Shown here one piece after another: positions 44,354 through 53,678 of a DNA stretch of 64,000 nucleotides. The number at the start of each line of letters is the position of its first letter. The first letter of the stretch is position 1. Source of the DNA: FEN-299 sp963717945 (GTDB lineage Bacteria > Acidobacteriota > Vicinamibacteria > Vicinamibacterales > Fen-181). A program made the position numbers and the translations under genes. Under the pieces are notes generated by a model, which was not told the DNA's origin, did no database searches, and saw only the letters and a program-made list of their open reading frames with translations. The stretch lies in assembly GCA_963717945.1 (NCBI GenBank), contig CAVQXT010000004.1:124001-188000 (forward strand), read 5' to 3'.

Positions 44354-45610
44354 GTGAAGTTGGCCCGGCACCTCCGACGCCTCTCGGGCGCGATTGCGGT
44401 CCTCGCGCTGGTCGCCGGCCCGGCCGCGCCGGCCCTCGGCACTCCGCAGCCGCCGCCGGTCGCCCGCCCGTCCGGCACGCCGGCCGGGATGCGCGCGCGG
44501 CCGGTGAACCCGAAAATCGAAGCCCGCAAGGCGCCGCCGCTCCTGCTTGCGCCCGCGTGGACCATCGACCTGCCGTCTCCTCCCTTTCCAGGCGCCTCCG
44601 TCGACGGTACCCGCGGCTACGTCGTGCTGCGCTCGAACGAGATCGTCGCCGTGACGCTCGGCGACGGCGCGGTGTCGTGGAGCGCGAAGACCGACCCGGT
44701 CGTCGGCCCGCCCGCGGCGGGCGACGGCCTGGTGTTCCTGGCGCACGCGCGCGAGGTCGAGGCGGTGGACGGGGCCACGGGGGCACGCCGGTGGCGCGTT
44801 GGCGTCGACGCCGCTATCTCCGCCCCGCTGCTCTGGACCGGGAGCGGCCTCGTCGTGCCGACCGAGCGCGGCGTCACGATGCTGGGCTCCGCGAAGGGCG
44901 ACGCGCTCTGGGCGCTCGCGCTCGACTCACCGGCGCGCATCCAGCCGGCCGCCGCTGACGGGCGGATCTACCTGGCGCTCGACGATGGCCTCGTGTCGGC
45001 GCTGGCTGCCGGCACCGGGCGTACGGTCTGGCAGACGCGTCTGCCCTCTCCGCCCACGACGGTGGACGCGTCAGGCGGCCGGGTCTTCGTCGGCGGGCGC
45101 GACAAGTTCCTGTATTGCCTCTCGGCGGATCGCGGGAAGCGAAAGTGGCGCTGGCGGGCCGGCGCGTCCCCGGTGGGCCAGGTGGCCACCGACGGGCACA
45201 ACGTCTACTTCGTCGCGCTCGACAACGTGCTGCGGTCTCTCGACCGCGGACACGGCCGCCAGGCGTGGAAGGCGCCGGTCGCGCACCGGCCGATGGGGGG
45301 CGTGTTCCTGGCCGATCGGCTGCTGTGGGTGCCCGGAATCGCGGCCGAGGTGGCCGCCTTTCAGCCGATCGACGGGAGCGCCCTCGCCGTGTCGCCGCTG
45401 GCGGGCGATCCGGCCGCCGCGCCGCAACTGCGCTTCTCCCCCTCCGGCGCGCTCGAGGGCGAGTTTGTCGTGACCGGCGACGGGAAGGCGCAGTGGCTGG
45501 TGCCCGGGCCGCCGCCGCTCCCCGCGAGGCCCATCCCGGCTCCAACGCTGGGTCTTCCGGACGTCAAGGGCTCGTTGTCGAAGGGTCAGCCGGCTATTGA
45601 CGCCGGGTGA
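44354..45610 (+). CDS. Exported PQQ-like beta-propeller protein (BamB-like fold)
   Basis: 418 residues from GTG 44354. The signal peptide (LSGAIAVLALVAGPAAPALG) precedes about seven short PQQ-type repeats, each ending in a G..xW pattern: VTLGDGAVSWSAKTDP, VDGATGARRWRVGVDA, LGSAKGDALWALALDS, LAAGTGRTVWQTRLP, LSADRGKRKWRWRAG and LDRGHGRQAWKAP. No PQQ-enzyme catalytic residues are evident. BamB-like assembly or binding roles are possible; there is no lipobox. Confidence 0.75.
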   Translation: MKLARHLRRLSGAIAVLALVAGPAAPALGTPQPPPVARPSGTPAGMRARPVNPKIEARKAPPLLLAPAWTIDLPSPPFPGASVDGTRGYVVLRSNEIVAVTLGDGAVSWSAKTDPVVGPPAAGDGLVFLAHAREVEAVDGATGARRWRVGVDAAISAPLLWTGSGLVVPTERGVTMLGSAKGDALWALALDSPARIQPAAADGRIYLALDDGLVSALAAGTGRTVWQTRLPSPPTTVDASGGRVFVGGRDKFLYCLSADRGKRKWRWRAGASPVGQVATDGHNVYFVALDNVLRSLDRGHGRQAWKAPVAHRPMGGVFLADRLLWVPGIAAEVAAFQPIDGSALAVSPLAGDPAAAPQLRFSPSGALEGEFVVTGDGKAQWLVPGPPPLPARPIPAPTLGLPDVKGSLSKGQPAIDAG

Positions 45611-46830
45611 CGCGCCAGTTCCTCGCGAACCACCCTTGCCAGCCGCCCCACGCCCTCGGTGATCCGTTCCGGCGTGGGCAGCGAGAACGACATCCGGATC
45701 GTGTTGTCGCCGCTGCCGTCGACGAAGAAGGCGCTGCCGGCCACGTAGATGACCTTCTGCTCGATCGCGCGTGGCAGCATCCCCTCGCCGCTGATCTGCG
45801 GGGGCAGTGTCACCCACAGGAAGAAGCCGCCCCTCGGCTCCGGCCAGGAGACCAGGTCGCCGAGTTGCGCCCGGAGCGCGGTCTGCATCACGGTGCGCTT
45901 GTCCTGGTAGAACTTCCGCAGCATCGGCAGGCGCCCCGCGAGCACGCCCCGGCGGTGGGCCTCGCAGATGACGTGCTGATCCAGGGCCGGCGTCATCAGG
46001 TCCTGCGTCTGCTTGAACGAATCGAGCTTCTCGATGACCGGTTCCGGGGCGGCGATCCACGCGACGCGGAAGCCGGGCGCCAGCGTCTTCGAGAAGCTGC
46101 TGAGGTAAATGACCCTCCCCTCGGCATCGTCCGCCTTCATGGGTCGGGTGTCCGCGGCGGAGGCCGTGTCGTCGAAATACAGCGCGCCGTAGGGGTCGTC
46201 CTCGACGATCAGCACGTCGGCCCGCGAGGCCCACTCGAGCAGCGCCTTCCGCTTGGCGAGCGAGAGCAGGAGCCCGGTGGGATTCTGGAAATTCGGGACG
46301 ACATAGAGGAACCGGACCGATCGGCCGGCGGCGCGCTCCCGCGCGAGGACGCGATCGAGGTCCTCGAGATCGATCCCGTCGGCTTGCTGCCGGACGCCGA
46401 CCAGCGCGGCGCCGGCGGTCCGCCACGCGCTGATTGCGCCCGTGTACGCCGGCAGTTCCACCAGGACGACGTCGCCCGGGTCGAGGAGCGCCCTGCCCAC
46501 CAGGTCGATGCCCTGCTGCGAGCCGGTGGTGATCATCACCTGCTCGAGGGGCGCGGTGATGCCGCGGCCCGCCAGGATCTCGACGCAGGCCTCGAGCAGC
46601 GGCCCGTGCCCGCGCGTCGGCCCGTACTGCAGGACCGAGCTCTTGTGGCTGGTCAGCAGCGTGACGGCGATGTCGCGGAACTCCTCCCAGGCGTAGGCCG
46701 CGGGGTCCGGGTAGCCCGGCGCGAAGGAGATCATGTCGGGCACGCGCACGGCCATCACGCCCATCTTGCGGATCGCGGACCCCTGGGATTTGAGTGCGGC
46801 CTTCGAGAAGAAGCGGTCGTAGTCGATCAT
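45586..46830 (-). CDS. PLP-dependent aminotransferase (class I/II, 2-aminoadipate aminotransferase-like)
   Basis: About 414 residues from ATG 46830. Landmarks: MISFAPGYPDPAAYAWEEFRD, LQYGPTRGHGPLLEACVEIL, ITTGSQQGIDLVGRALLDPGDVVLVE, NFQNPTGLLLSLAKR, IVEDDPYGALYF, and the PLP-lysine motif SSFSKTLAPGFRVAWIAAP. It resembles LysN-type 2-aminoadipate and aromatic aminotransferases; substrate is unresolved. Its 3' end converges with and overlaps the propeller gene by 25 bp, and it follows the membrane protein gene by 8 bp. Confidence 0.88.
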   Translation of the reverse strand: MIDYDRFFSKAALKSQGSAIRKMGVMAVRVPDMISFAPGYPDPAAYAWEEFRDIAVTLLTSHKSSVLQYGPTRGHGPLLEACVEILAGRGITAPLEQVMITTGSQQGIDLVGRALLDPGDVVLVELPAYTGAISAWRTAGAALVGVRQQADGIDLEDLDRVLARERAAGRSVRFLYVVPNFQNPTGLLLSLAKRKALLEWASRADVLIVEDDPYGALYFDDTASAADTRPMKADDAEGRVIYLSSFSKTLAPGFRVAWIAAPEPVIEKLDSFKQTQDLMTPALDQHVICEAHRRGVLAGRLPMLRKFYQDKRTVMQTALRAQLGDLVSWPEPRGGFFLWVTLPPQISGEGMLPRAIEQKVIYVAGSAFFVDGSGDNTIRMSFSLPTPERITEGVGRLARVVREELARHPASIAG

Positions 46831-46838
46831 GATGTCGC

Positions 46839-47831
46839 TCACCGGGAAGAGAGAACGCCCGCGGCCGGCGCGCCGTCGGACGCGAAGCCGCGGTACAGGG
46901 ACAGGTAGGCCGACAGCGCGGTCAGCCCGACGTATTGGAAGACGAGGTTGCGAAGCAGCCACGCGACCAGCTGCAGCGGAAGCACGATCACGCCGGCCAC
47001 GGGCACGTAGGCGATCAGGTAGAAGCCCCACGTGGCCACCACCGAGAGCAACGTCGCGAGGAGCAGGAGCAGCACCGTGAAGCCGAACACCCGCGACAGC
47101 TTGGAGAACTCGCCGCGGATGAAGCGGGCCACCCCCCGCAGCGCCGCGCTCACGCCGCAATCGTCCACGGCCACGACCAGCTGCGCCAGCAGGTAGAGGA
47201 CGTTGACGACGGTCACCGCGGCGACGAAGAGCACGATGCCCAGCGCCGCGACCGACGCGAGCAGAAACGTGCGGTCCCCGCCGAGCCGGTAGAGGCCGAA
47301 CGCGACGAGCAGGCAGAGCGCCGCCGCCATGACGTACACGACGCCGAGCACGGCGCCGAGCAGCAGGTAGCGCCTGAACAGGCGGCCCGAGCCATTGGTG
47401 AACGTCTCGATCGAGAAGACCATCGCCCGCCGGAATCCGGCGATCCGCAGCGGCGGCCGCTCGATCAGCCCGGCGGCGCGGTCCCCCTCCGCGATGACCG
47501 ACACGGTGCCGCCTTTGACGACGAACATCAGGAGCGCGCCGCCGACCAGCACCAGCAGGAACCCGGTCAGGTAGGAGGCAAGGGCGAGGGGCCGCGCCAT
47601 CAGCGTGCCGCTGATGCCGAACAGCATCTCCCGCAGGCTGCCGGTGAGCACGTCCCGGAAATCGCGGCCGAGCAGCATCGTGACGAGGAAGCCTCCGCCG
47701 ACGATCGGCACCAGGAGCAGCAGCTTGAAGGTCGTGTCGGCCACCGACTGGATGGCCACCACCTGCCAGTTGGCGGCGGCGATGAGGGCGCCGCGTTTGA
47801 GTGCCGTCCGTGCGTGCCCGGGATGCATCAT
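46839..47831 (-). CDS. Multi-pass membrane protein of unknown function
   Basis: About 330 residues from ATG 47831. Six or more helices are visible: FKLLLLVPIVGGGFLVTMLL, YLTGFLLVLVGGALLMFVV, YLLLGAVLGVVYVMAAALCLLV, LASVAALGIVLFVAAVTVVNVLYLL, FTVLLLLLATLLSVVATWGFYLIAYVPVAGV and a C-terminal one. A Pro/Gly-poor cytoplasmic stretch separates the second and third. No family motif was recognised. It is likely cotranscribed with the aminotransferase. Confidence 0.7.
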   Translation of the reverse strand: MMHPGHARTALKRGALIAAANWQVVAIQSVADTTFKLLLLVPIVGGGFLVTMLLGRDFRDVLTGSLREMLFGISGTLMARPLALASYLTGFLLVLVGGALLMFVVKGGTVSVIAEGDRAAGLIERPPLRIAGFRRAMVFSIETFTNGSGRLFRRYLLLGAVLGVVYVMAAALCLLVAFGLYRLGGDRTFLLASVAALGIVLFVAAVTVVNVLYLLAQLVVAVDDCGVSAALRGVARFIRGEFSKLSRVFGFTVLLLLLATLLSVVATWGFYLIAYVPVAGVIVLPLQLVAWLLRNLVFQYVGLTALSAYLSLYRGFASDGAPAAGVLSSR

Positions 47832-47959
47832 GAGCGGGGATCGGATCCGAACTGGCGCAGGCGGCGCTCGCGCCGACACCGGCCGGGCCGCCCGCCCACT
47901 ATAACACCGAAGACGGCCCTTTTCCCCGCCCGGCGAGTGACGTATCCTGACCACAACAC

Positions 47960-50900
47960 ATGCGCGTCGATCCGCGGCTGCGGCCCTTCGTCCGGATCTC
48001 GGTGCTCGGCGCCGCCTGCGCGCTCCTGGTCGGCCTCGGAGGACGGGTGGTCGAGCGCCAGCGGCTCGGGCCCGACCGCGAGTCTGCCTACGCGAAGGTC
48101 GAACAGGAGGTCAAATCCGAGTTCGACCGGATGTCGCTGACCCTGGGCAGCATGGCCCGGGACCAGGCGAAGGCCGCCGGCCCGATCCTGCGGCAGGCCG
48201 CCGACGACCGCGACCTGCGCCCGCTGTTTGCGACCGCCGCCGCCCTGGCCGCCCGGGACCCTTCCCAGCAACTGGCGATCACGGTCTACGACATGAGCGG
48301 CACCCCGCTCGCGTGGGCCGGCCGGCCCTCGGAGCTGAGCGTCATCCCGCGCCTCGCCTCCCCCGCTCCGGGCCGGACCGGATCATCGGCCCGGTTGTTC
48401 ATTCAGCCGGGCCCGCTGGGGTTCCGGCTGGTGCGCGTGGAGGCGGTCATGGCGCCAGCCACCCGCAGCCCGATCATGGTGGGCGCGGTGGCCGCCGAGC
48501 ACATCTTCCCCGAGCACGCGGTGCCGGGGGCCGCGTCGAACGAGCGCTTCAGCATCGACACCGCGCTGGCGCCCGTGGTCCTCAAGACCCGGTTCGAAGG
48601 GGCCGGCGACCGGCTGGGCCCGTACAGTTTTGTCGTCGCCACGCCGTCGGGCGAGACGCTGGTTGAAGCCGACGTCGATCCCGCGCTGCTCGACCAGGCT
48701 CGCAGCGCCCACCGTGCGGTCGTCTTCTCGCTGATGGTGGCGGTCCTGGGCCTGACCTTGCTGCTGCTGGTCGGCCCGTGCCTCGACCAGCGGCAGCTGG
48801 CCCGCACGACGTGGCCCTACGTGTCGGCGACACTGGCCATCGCCGGGCTGGTGGTGGGTGCCCGGTTGCTGTTCGCCCTCGCGCTGCCACCCGGCGGCGC
48901 CGGGGTGCTCTCCCCCGACGTCTACCATTGGGCTCGGCTGGGGCCGCTGGCTCGCCACCCGGCGGACTTCCTCCTGACCGCGCTGGCGGCGCTCGCGCTG
49001 GTCACCCTCCTGGCCGGCCCGGTCGAACGGCGCCGGCAGATGTTCCACGGCTCGCGCCACGATCCGCTGGCCGGCGTCGGGCCGGCCGCGCTGTTCGTCC
49101 TCGCGCAGGCGGCGGGCGGCACCCTCCTGGCGCTCGCGGTGATCGGCTACGAGCGATTCCTCGGAGAGACGTTCTTTCGGGCGACAGTGGACATCCTGCG
49201 GTTCTCGCCGCATCCCTGGGACACCCAGCGGATGGCCGTGGCGCTCGGCCTGATCTGTTCTCACGCGGCGTTCGCCTGGGCGCTGGTCCTCGCCCTGAGG
49301 CTGCTGCTGGCCCGGTGGCGGTTCCGGCGGGGCGACCCCGTCGTCGCCGCCGTGCTGCTGCTGGCGTGGGGCGTGCCGATCGGCCTCGTCTGGACGCTGA
49401 ACTGGCGGGGGGCGCTCGCCGACCTGCCGCGCGTCGAGGCGCTGCTCATCGTCGGCGCCGTGGCGGCGGCCGCCTACCTCGGCCCGAGAGGGCTCGGCCG
49501 GCTGCGCCACGCGTCACAGGGCTACCGGCTGATCGCCGCGCTGCTCGTGCTGCTGGCGCCGGCCGTCGTGATGTATCCGTCACTGGTGTTCTTCCAGGAA
49601 GGCGCCGAGCACCGGATCGTCGAGTCCGACTTCGCGCAGGAGGTGCTCGACCAGCGCGAGAACCTGCGGAATCGCTTGCGCGCCGCGCAAGCGGAGATCG
49701 ACGGCCGGGAGGCCGCGCTCGAGGACGCCGTGTCGGTGCCGGCGCCGCCGCCGGGCTCGGCGGTGCGCACCGACAGCGCGTTCCTCCTGTGGCAGGGGAC
49801 GGCGCTCGCCCGGTACCGCGTGTCGTCGGCCATCGAGCTCTACAACAAGGACGAGATACTGGTCAGCCGGTTCGCGCTCAACCTGCCCGAGGAGTCCACG
49901 GGCCAGTTGTGGCACGAGGAGGACTGCACCTGGCGGACGTTCGGCGAGGTGAGCCCGTTCGGGTCGCACGAGCGGCAGCTGCTGCACGCCGGCCGCAACG
50001 TCTGCGGGCCCGACGGCCGCCTCGGGACCATCGTGATCCACGTCATCCTCGACTACAGTTCCGCCTCGTTCCTTTCGACCCAGAGCCCCTACCTGGAACT
50101 GCTGCGCGGGCAGACCGGAGGCCGGCGCGACCGGATTCACGGGCAGGACGTCAGCTTCGTCGTGTACGGGTGGAGCCGCACTCCGCTCTTCGTGTCGGGC
50201 AACTCGGCCTGGCCGATCGACGACGCGCTGTTCGCCAGGATCTACGCCTCCCGCGTTTCCTTTTGGACGCGCCTGTCGCTCGGCGGGACCGACTACCACG
50301 TCTTCTTCGAGAACGACCGGTCGGGCATCTACGCCCTCGGGTACCCGACGGTGTCGCTGATGGGTCACTTCATCAACCTGGCCGAGCTGACCTCGCTCGT
50401 CAGCCTCGGCTATCTCGGGTTGCTGCTCGGCGCCTTCGTCTTCCGCGCGACCGGCGTGCGGAGGATCCGGTCCGGCCGGGCGCTGCTCCGGGAGATTCGC
50501 GAGAGCTTCTACCGCAAGCTGTTCCTGGCGTTCGTGGCCGCCTCGGTGATCCCGGTGGTGGCGCTCGCGCTGGTGACCCGGGTCTACACGGCCGAGCGCC
50601 TGCGCGGCGACGTCGACTCGGCGGCTCGCAAGACGACGACGATCGCGAGGCAGATCATCGAGGACTACCGCGTCCAGACGAGCGAGCGGCTGGCCGACGA
50701 CGCGATGGTCGGCCTCAGTCGCGTGATCGGGCAGGACGTCAACATCTTCACCGGCCCGTGGCTCCAGGCCACCAGCGAGCGCGACCTGTTCGCCTCCGGC
50801 CTCGTGCCCGCCCGGACCCCCGCCGACGTGTACCGGGCGATCGTCCTCGATCGGATGCCGAGCGTGATCGCCGCCGAGCAGGCGGCGGGCTTCGATTACA

Positions 50901-51952
50901 TGCTGGCCGCCGCGCCGTTGCGGGCGGCGCCGCGGCGGGCGGAGGACCAAGACTCGGTCCTCACCATTCCGCTCACGCTCCGTCAGCGTGAGATCGAGCG
51001 CGAGATCGACAGCCTCGACCGGCGTCTCGTGCTGGCGGCGATGCTGTTCATCCTGATCGGCGCGGCCGTGGGGTACCCGATGGCCGAGCGGATCGCCGAC
51101 CCGGTCAACCGGCTCATGCGCGCCACGCGGCGGATCGCCAGGGGCGATTTCGACGCCCGGATCGCGGCGACATCGTCGGACGAGCTGCGCCGGCTGGTGG
51201 AGGCGTTCAACCACATGTCGGCGGAGCTGCTCCGATACCGGAAGGAACTGGAACGGACGCACCGGCTGGAGGCGTGGGCCGAGATGGCCAGACAGGTGGC
51301 TCACGACATCAAGAACCCGCTGACGCCGATCCAGTTGTCCGCCGAGCACCTGCGGCGCGTGCACGCCGACCGCGGCCGCCCGCTCGGGCCGGTGCTCGAC
51401 GGGTGCATCGACTCGATCCTGTCCCAGGTGCGCCTGCTCCGCCAGATCGCCTCGGAGTTCTCGAGCTTCGCCACCCAACCGACGCCCCGGATCGCCGAGA
51501 CCAACCTGGTGGAACTGCTGGACGAAGTGATCCATCCCTACGAGATCGGCTCCGGCGAGCGGTGGCAATTCGATCGGCGGGTCGAACCGTCGCTCCCGCC
51601 CCTGATGGTGGACCGCGCCCTCATCGGCCGCGCGCTCACCAACATCATCGACAACGCGCTGCACGCGATGCCCGAAGGAGGCACGCTGACAATCGCCGCC
51701 CGGCAGGCCGACCAGGCGTCGGCCGAACTGACGGTGACCGACACCGGGGTCGGGATGGACGAGGCGTCTCTCGCCCGGTTGTTCGAGCCGTATTTCTCGA
51801 CCAAGGCCGTGGGTACCGGCCTGGGGTTGTCGATCGCCCGCCGAAACGTGGAACTCAACGGGGGAACGATCGGGGTAACCAGCGAACGCGGGCGGGGCAC
51901 GCGGGTGGTGATCAGGCTCCCGCTGGAGCGGGTGGGTACGGCGCAGGGCTGA
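47960..51952 (+). CDS. Large membrane sensor histidine kinase (NtrY-like core), orphan
   Basis: 1330 residues. The N-terminal half has a signal-anchor helix, an extracytoplasmic region (about 30-245), seven or so helices (about 250-550), a second extracytoplasmic region (about 550-810) and further helices at about 815 and 860. Then a dCache-like segment (about 870-1015), a helix, a HAMP domain (ERIADPVNRLMRATRRIARGDFDARI) and the H-box MARQVAHDIKNPLTPIQLSAEHL with His1115, as in NtrY. N-, G1- and G2-boxes (NIIDNALHAM, DTGVGMDEA, GTGLGLSIARRNVEL) are intact. No response regulator gene is adjacent. The stop codon lies inside a REP-like palindrome. Confidence 0.88.
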   Translation: MRVDPRLRPFVRISVLGAACALLVGLGGRVVERQRLGPDRESAYAKVEQEVKSEFDRMSLTLGSMARDQAKAAGPILRQAADDRDLRPLFATAAALAARDPSQQLAITVYDMSGTPLAWAGRPSELSVIPRLASPAPGRTGSSARLFIQPGPLGFRLVRVEAVMAPATRSPIMVGAVAAEHIFPEHAVPGAASNERFSIDTALAPVVLKTRFEGAGDRLGPYSFVVATPSGETLVEADVDPALLDQARSAHRAVVFSLMVAVLGLTLLLLVGPCLDQRQLARTTWPYVSATLAIAGLVVGARLLFALALPPGGAGVLSPDVYHWARLGPLARHPADFLLTALAALALVTLLAGPVERRRQMFHGSRHDPLAGVGPAALFVLAQAAGGTLLALAVIGYERFLGETFFRATVDILRFSPHPWDTQRMAVALGLICSHAAFAWALVLALRLLLARWRFRRGDPVVAAVLLLAWGVPIGLVWTLNWRGALADLPRVEALLIVGAVAAAAYLGPRGLGRLRHASQGYRLIAALLVLLAPAVVMYPSLVFFQEGAEHRIVESDFAQEVLDQRENLRNRLRAAQAEIDGREAALEDAVSVPAPPPGSAVRTDSAFLLWQGTALARYRVSSAIELYNKDEILVSRFALNLPEESTGQLWHEEDCTWRTFGEVSPFGSHERQLLHAGRNVCGPDGRLGTIVIHVILDYSSASFLSTQSPYLELLRGQTGGRRDRIHGQDVSFVVYGWSRTPLFVSGNSAWPIDDALFARIYASRVSFWTRLSLGGTDYHVFFENDRSGIYALGYPTVSLMGHFINLAELTSLVSLGYLGLLLGAFVFRATGVRRIRSGRALLREIRESFYRKLFLAFVAASVIPVVALALVTRVYTAERLRGDVDSAARKTTTIARQIIEDYRVQTSERLADDAMVGLSRVIGQDVNIFTGPWLQATSERDLFASGLVPARTPADVYRAIVLDRMPSVIAAEQAAGFDYMLAAAPLRAAPRRAEDQDSVLTIPLTLRQREIEREIDSLDRRLVLAAMLFILIGAAVGYPMAERIADPVNRLMRATRRIARGDFDARIAATSSDELRRLVEAFNHMSAELLRYRKELERTHRLEAWAEMARQVAHDIKNPLTPIQLSAEHLRRVHADRGRPLGPVLDGCIDSILSQVRLLRQIASEFSSFATQPTPRIAETNLVELLDEVIHPYEIGSGERWQFDRRVEPSLPPLMVDRALIGRALTNIIDNALHAMPEGGTLTIAARQADQASAELTVTDTGVGMDEASLARLFEPYFSTKAVGTGLGLSIARRNVELNGGTIGVTSERGRGTRVVIRLPLERVGTAQG

Positions 51953-52070
51953 AGCCCTGCGCTATCTGAATCAGCAGATAGACCAAATCAGCAGATAGAC
52001 CAAATCAGCAGATAGACCAAATCAGCAGATAGACCAAATCAGCAGATAGAGCAGGGCTTCAGCCCTGCTC
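51941..52070. repeat. REP/BIME-like composite element carrying both stop codons
   Basis: Two inverted 22-bp palindromes, each with a 9-bp stem and a 4-nt loop (GCGCAGGGC-arm with TGAA at 51941-51962; GAGCAGGGC-arm with TTCA at 52049-52070), flank an inner TATCTG...CAGATA pair and five copies of a 17-bp unit (AAATCAGCAGATAGACC, first one 16 nt) at 51969-52052. The TGA in the left loop is the stop of the kinase; the TGA on the other strand of the right loop is the stop of pssA. Both proteins therefore end in Gln-Gly. It may also act as a bidirectional terminator. Confidence 0.8.
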
Positions 52071-52910
52071 ATCGTCCGGCTGCGAGTGAGGTGGCAGATC
52101 GGGGCCGTTCTCGGGAAGCGGCACGGCGGCTGCTCCGCGCCGGCGGAGGCGCGACCTGGCCATGCCGATGAAGGCGGACAGGAGGTAGCCGTAAGCGATG
52201 ACCAGCAGCGCCCACTGCGCGTGCGTGGTGATCGCGAAGAAGACGATGACCACCGCCAGCAGGATCTTGTACGAACGGCGGGCCCGCAGGTCGATCTGCT
52301 TGAAGCTGCGGTACCGTATCGTGCTCACCATCAGGACCGCGGGAATCAGCATCAGCGCCAGCGCCGGCAGCGCGCTGGTGTAGTCGTGCAGGCCGTAGGG
52401 ATAGAGGTAGACCGTCGCGGCGGGCACGGCGGCGGCCGCCGGGATCGGCAGGCCCACGAAGTACCGCTTGTCGGTGCTGGTCTGGATGTTGAACCGCGCG
52501 AGCCGGATGGCGCCCGCCGAGACGAACACGAATCCCGCCGCCCATCCCAGGCGCCCGAGCGGCTCGAGCCCCCAGCTGAAGACGAGCAGCGCCGGGGCCA
52601 TCCCGAACGACACGACGTCGGCCAGCGAATCGAACTCCCGCCCGAACGCGCTCGTGCTGCCCGTCAGCCGGGCGATCCGGCCGTCCAGCATGTCGAGGAC
52701 GACGGCGATGCCGATAAACGGCGCGGCCGTATCGAACTCCCCGCGCATGGCATACGCGACGCACGCGTAGCCGCAGAACATGTTGCCGATCGTGAACAGG
52801 CTGGGCAGCAGGTAGACGCCGCGCCGGAACCGTCGCCTCTGCTGGTCGGATCGGCGCCGGAGCGGGTTGAAGACCACCGGACGACGATTGGGCGCCTGTG
52901 CAGAGAACAT
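52059..52910 (-). CDS. pssA: CDP-diacylglycerol-serine O-phosphatidyltransferase
   Basis: 283 residues. The CDP-alcohol phosphotransferase motif is DMLDGRIARLTGSTSAFGREFDSLADVVSFG (DGxxAR...GxxxDxxxD). Helices include LPSLFTIGNMFCGYACVAYAM, IGIAVVLDML, WAAGFVFVSAGAIRLARF and VVIVFFAITTHAQWALLVIAYGYLLSAF. It makes phosphatidylserine at the inner membrane, the substrate of Psd, encoded 8 bp upstream. The last codons and the stop lie in the REP-like element. Confidence 0.95.
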   Translation of the reverse strand: MFSAQAPNRRPVVFNPLRRRSDQQRRRFRRGVYLLPSLFTIGNMFCGYACVAYAMRGEFDTAAPFIGIAVVLDMLDGRIARLTGSTSAFGREFDSLADVVSFGMAPALLVFSWGLEPLGRLGWAAGFVFVSAGAIRLARFNIQTSTDKRYFVGLPIPAAAAVPAATVYLYPYGLHDYTSALPALALMLIPAVLMVSTIRYRSFKQIDLRARRSYKILLAVVIVFFAITTHAQWALLVIAYGYLLSAFIGMARSRLRRRGAAAVPLPENGPDLPPHSQPDDEQG

Positions 52911-52918
52911 CGATTGCC

Positions 52919-53584
52919 TTATCGGGAGCTGGCCTGTCCGCCTTCAAGCGCCGCCGAATACGGCAGCTCGGCGATGACAGACTCGCCGCCCCTCACCCGA
53001 TCGCCGACCGCCGCCAGCAGGTGCGTGCCCGCCGGCAGGAACAGGTCGATGCGCGACCCGAACTTCATCACCCCGAGCCGGTCGCCTGCCCGGACCTGGT
53101 CGCCGGGCTTGAGCCTGCAGACCACGCGCCGCACCAGCACGCCGGTGATCTGCCGACAGACCGCGGTGCGGCTTCCGTCGTCGATCCAGACCTCGGAGCG
53201 CTCGTTCTCCGACGTCGCCTCCGCCCGGTACGCCGCGTGGTAGCGCCCCGGCCGGTATTCCACTCTCGTGACCTTTCCCGTCACCGGGACCCGGTTGACG
53301 TGCACGTCGAGCGGCGAGAGGAAGACGCTGACCTGGGTCCACTGGCCAGCCAGCGCCGCGTCGGCGCTCGACGGACCCGCGACCATCACCCGTCCGTCGG
53401 CCGGTGACAGGACCAGGTTGTGGCCGAATGGCGGATGACGTTCCGGATCGCGGAAGAACCACGCCAGCGCCGCCGCCAGCATCATCATCACCGCGGCCGG
53501 CAACAACAGCCCGACTATCGCCAGGGCCAGCGCCAGGATGGCGGTGACCGCCACGAACGGAATGCCGGCTCGATCGATCTTCAT
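52919..53584 (-). CDS. psd: Phosphatidylserine decarboxylase proenzyme
   Basis: About 221 residues from ATG 53584, the short (archaeal/Bacteroidetes-like) Psd type. One or two N-terminal helices (GIPFVAVTAILALALAIVGLLLPAAVMMML). Core motifs FFRDPERHPP, LSPADGRV, VFLSPLDVHVNRVPVTGKV and FGSRIDLFLP, where the GS pair is the self-cleavage site that forms the pyruvoyl group. It converts phosphatidylserine to phosphatidylethanolamine and is cotranscribed with pssA. Confidence 0.95.
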   Translation of the reverse strand: MKIDRAGIPFVAVTAILALALAIVGLLLPAAVMMMLAAALAWFFRDPERHPPFGHNLVLSPADGRVMVAGPSSADAALAGQWTQVSVFLSPLDVHVNRVPVTGKVTRVEYRPGRYHAAYRAEATSENERSEVWIDDGSRTAVCRQITGVLVRRVVCRLKPGDQVRAGDRLGVMKFGSRIDLFLPAGTHLLAAVGDRVRGGESVIAELPYSAALEGGQASSR

Positions 53585-53678
53585 CGGCACCTGGGGCCGG
53601 CAGGGGATCGGCCCGAGACGTCGAGAGCCGGCCACCTGACCGGCTCTCTCGGTTCAACACCCGGGGAGGCGTCGCGGG

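Noticed and set aside
39577..44958. An open plus-strand frame of 1793 codons
   Set aside because: It runs antisense to recJ, accA and dnaE, whose protein families are clear; long antisense frames are expected in such GC-rich coding DNA.
51969..52052. Possible CRISPR-like array
   Set aside because: The 17-bp units abut with no spacers and lie inside a REP-like element; no cas genes are present.
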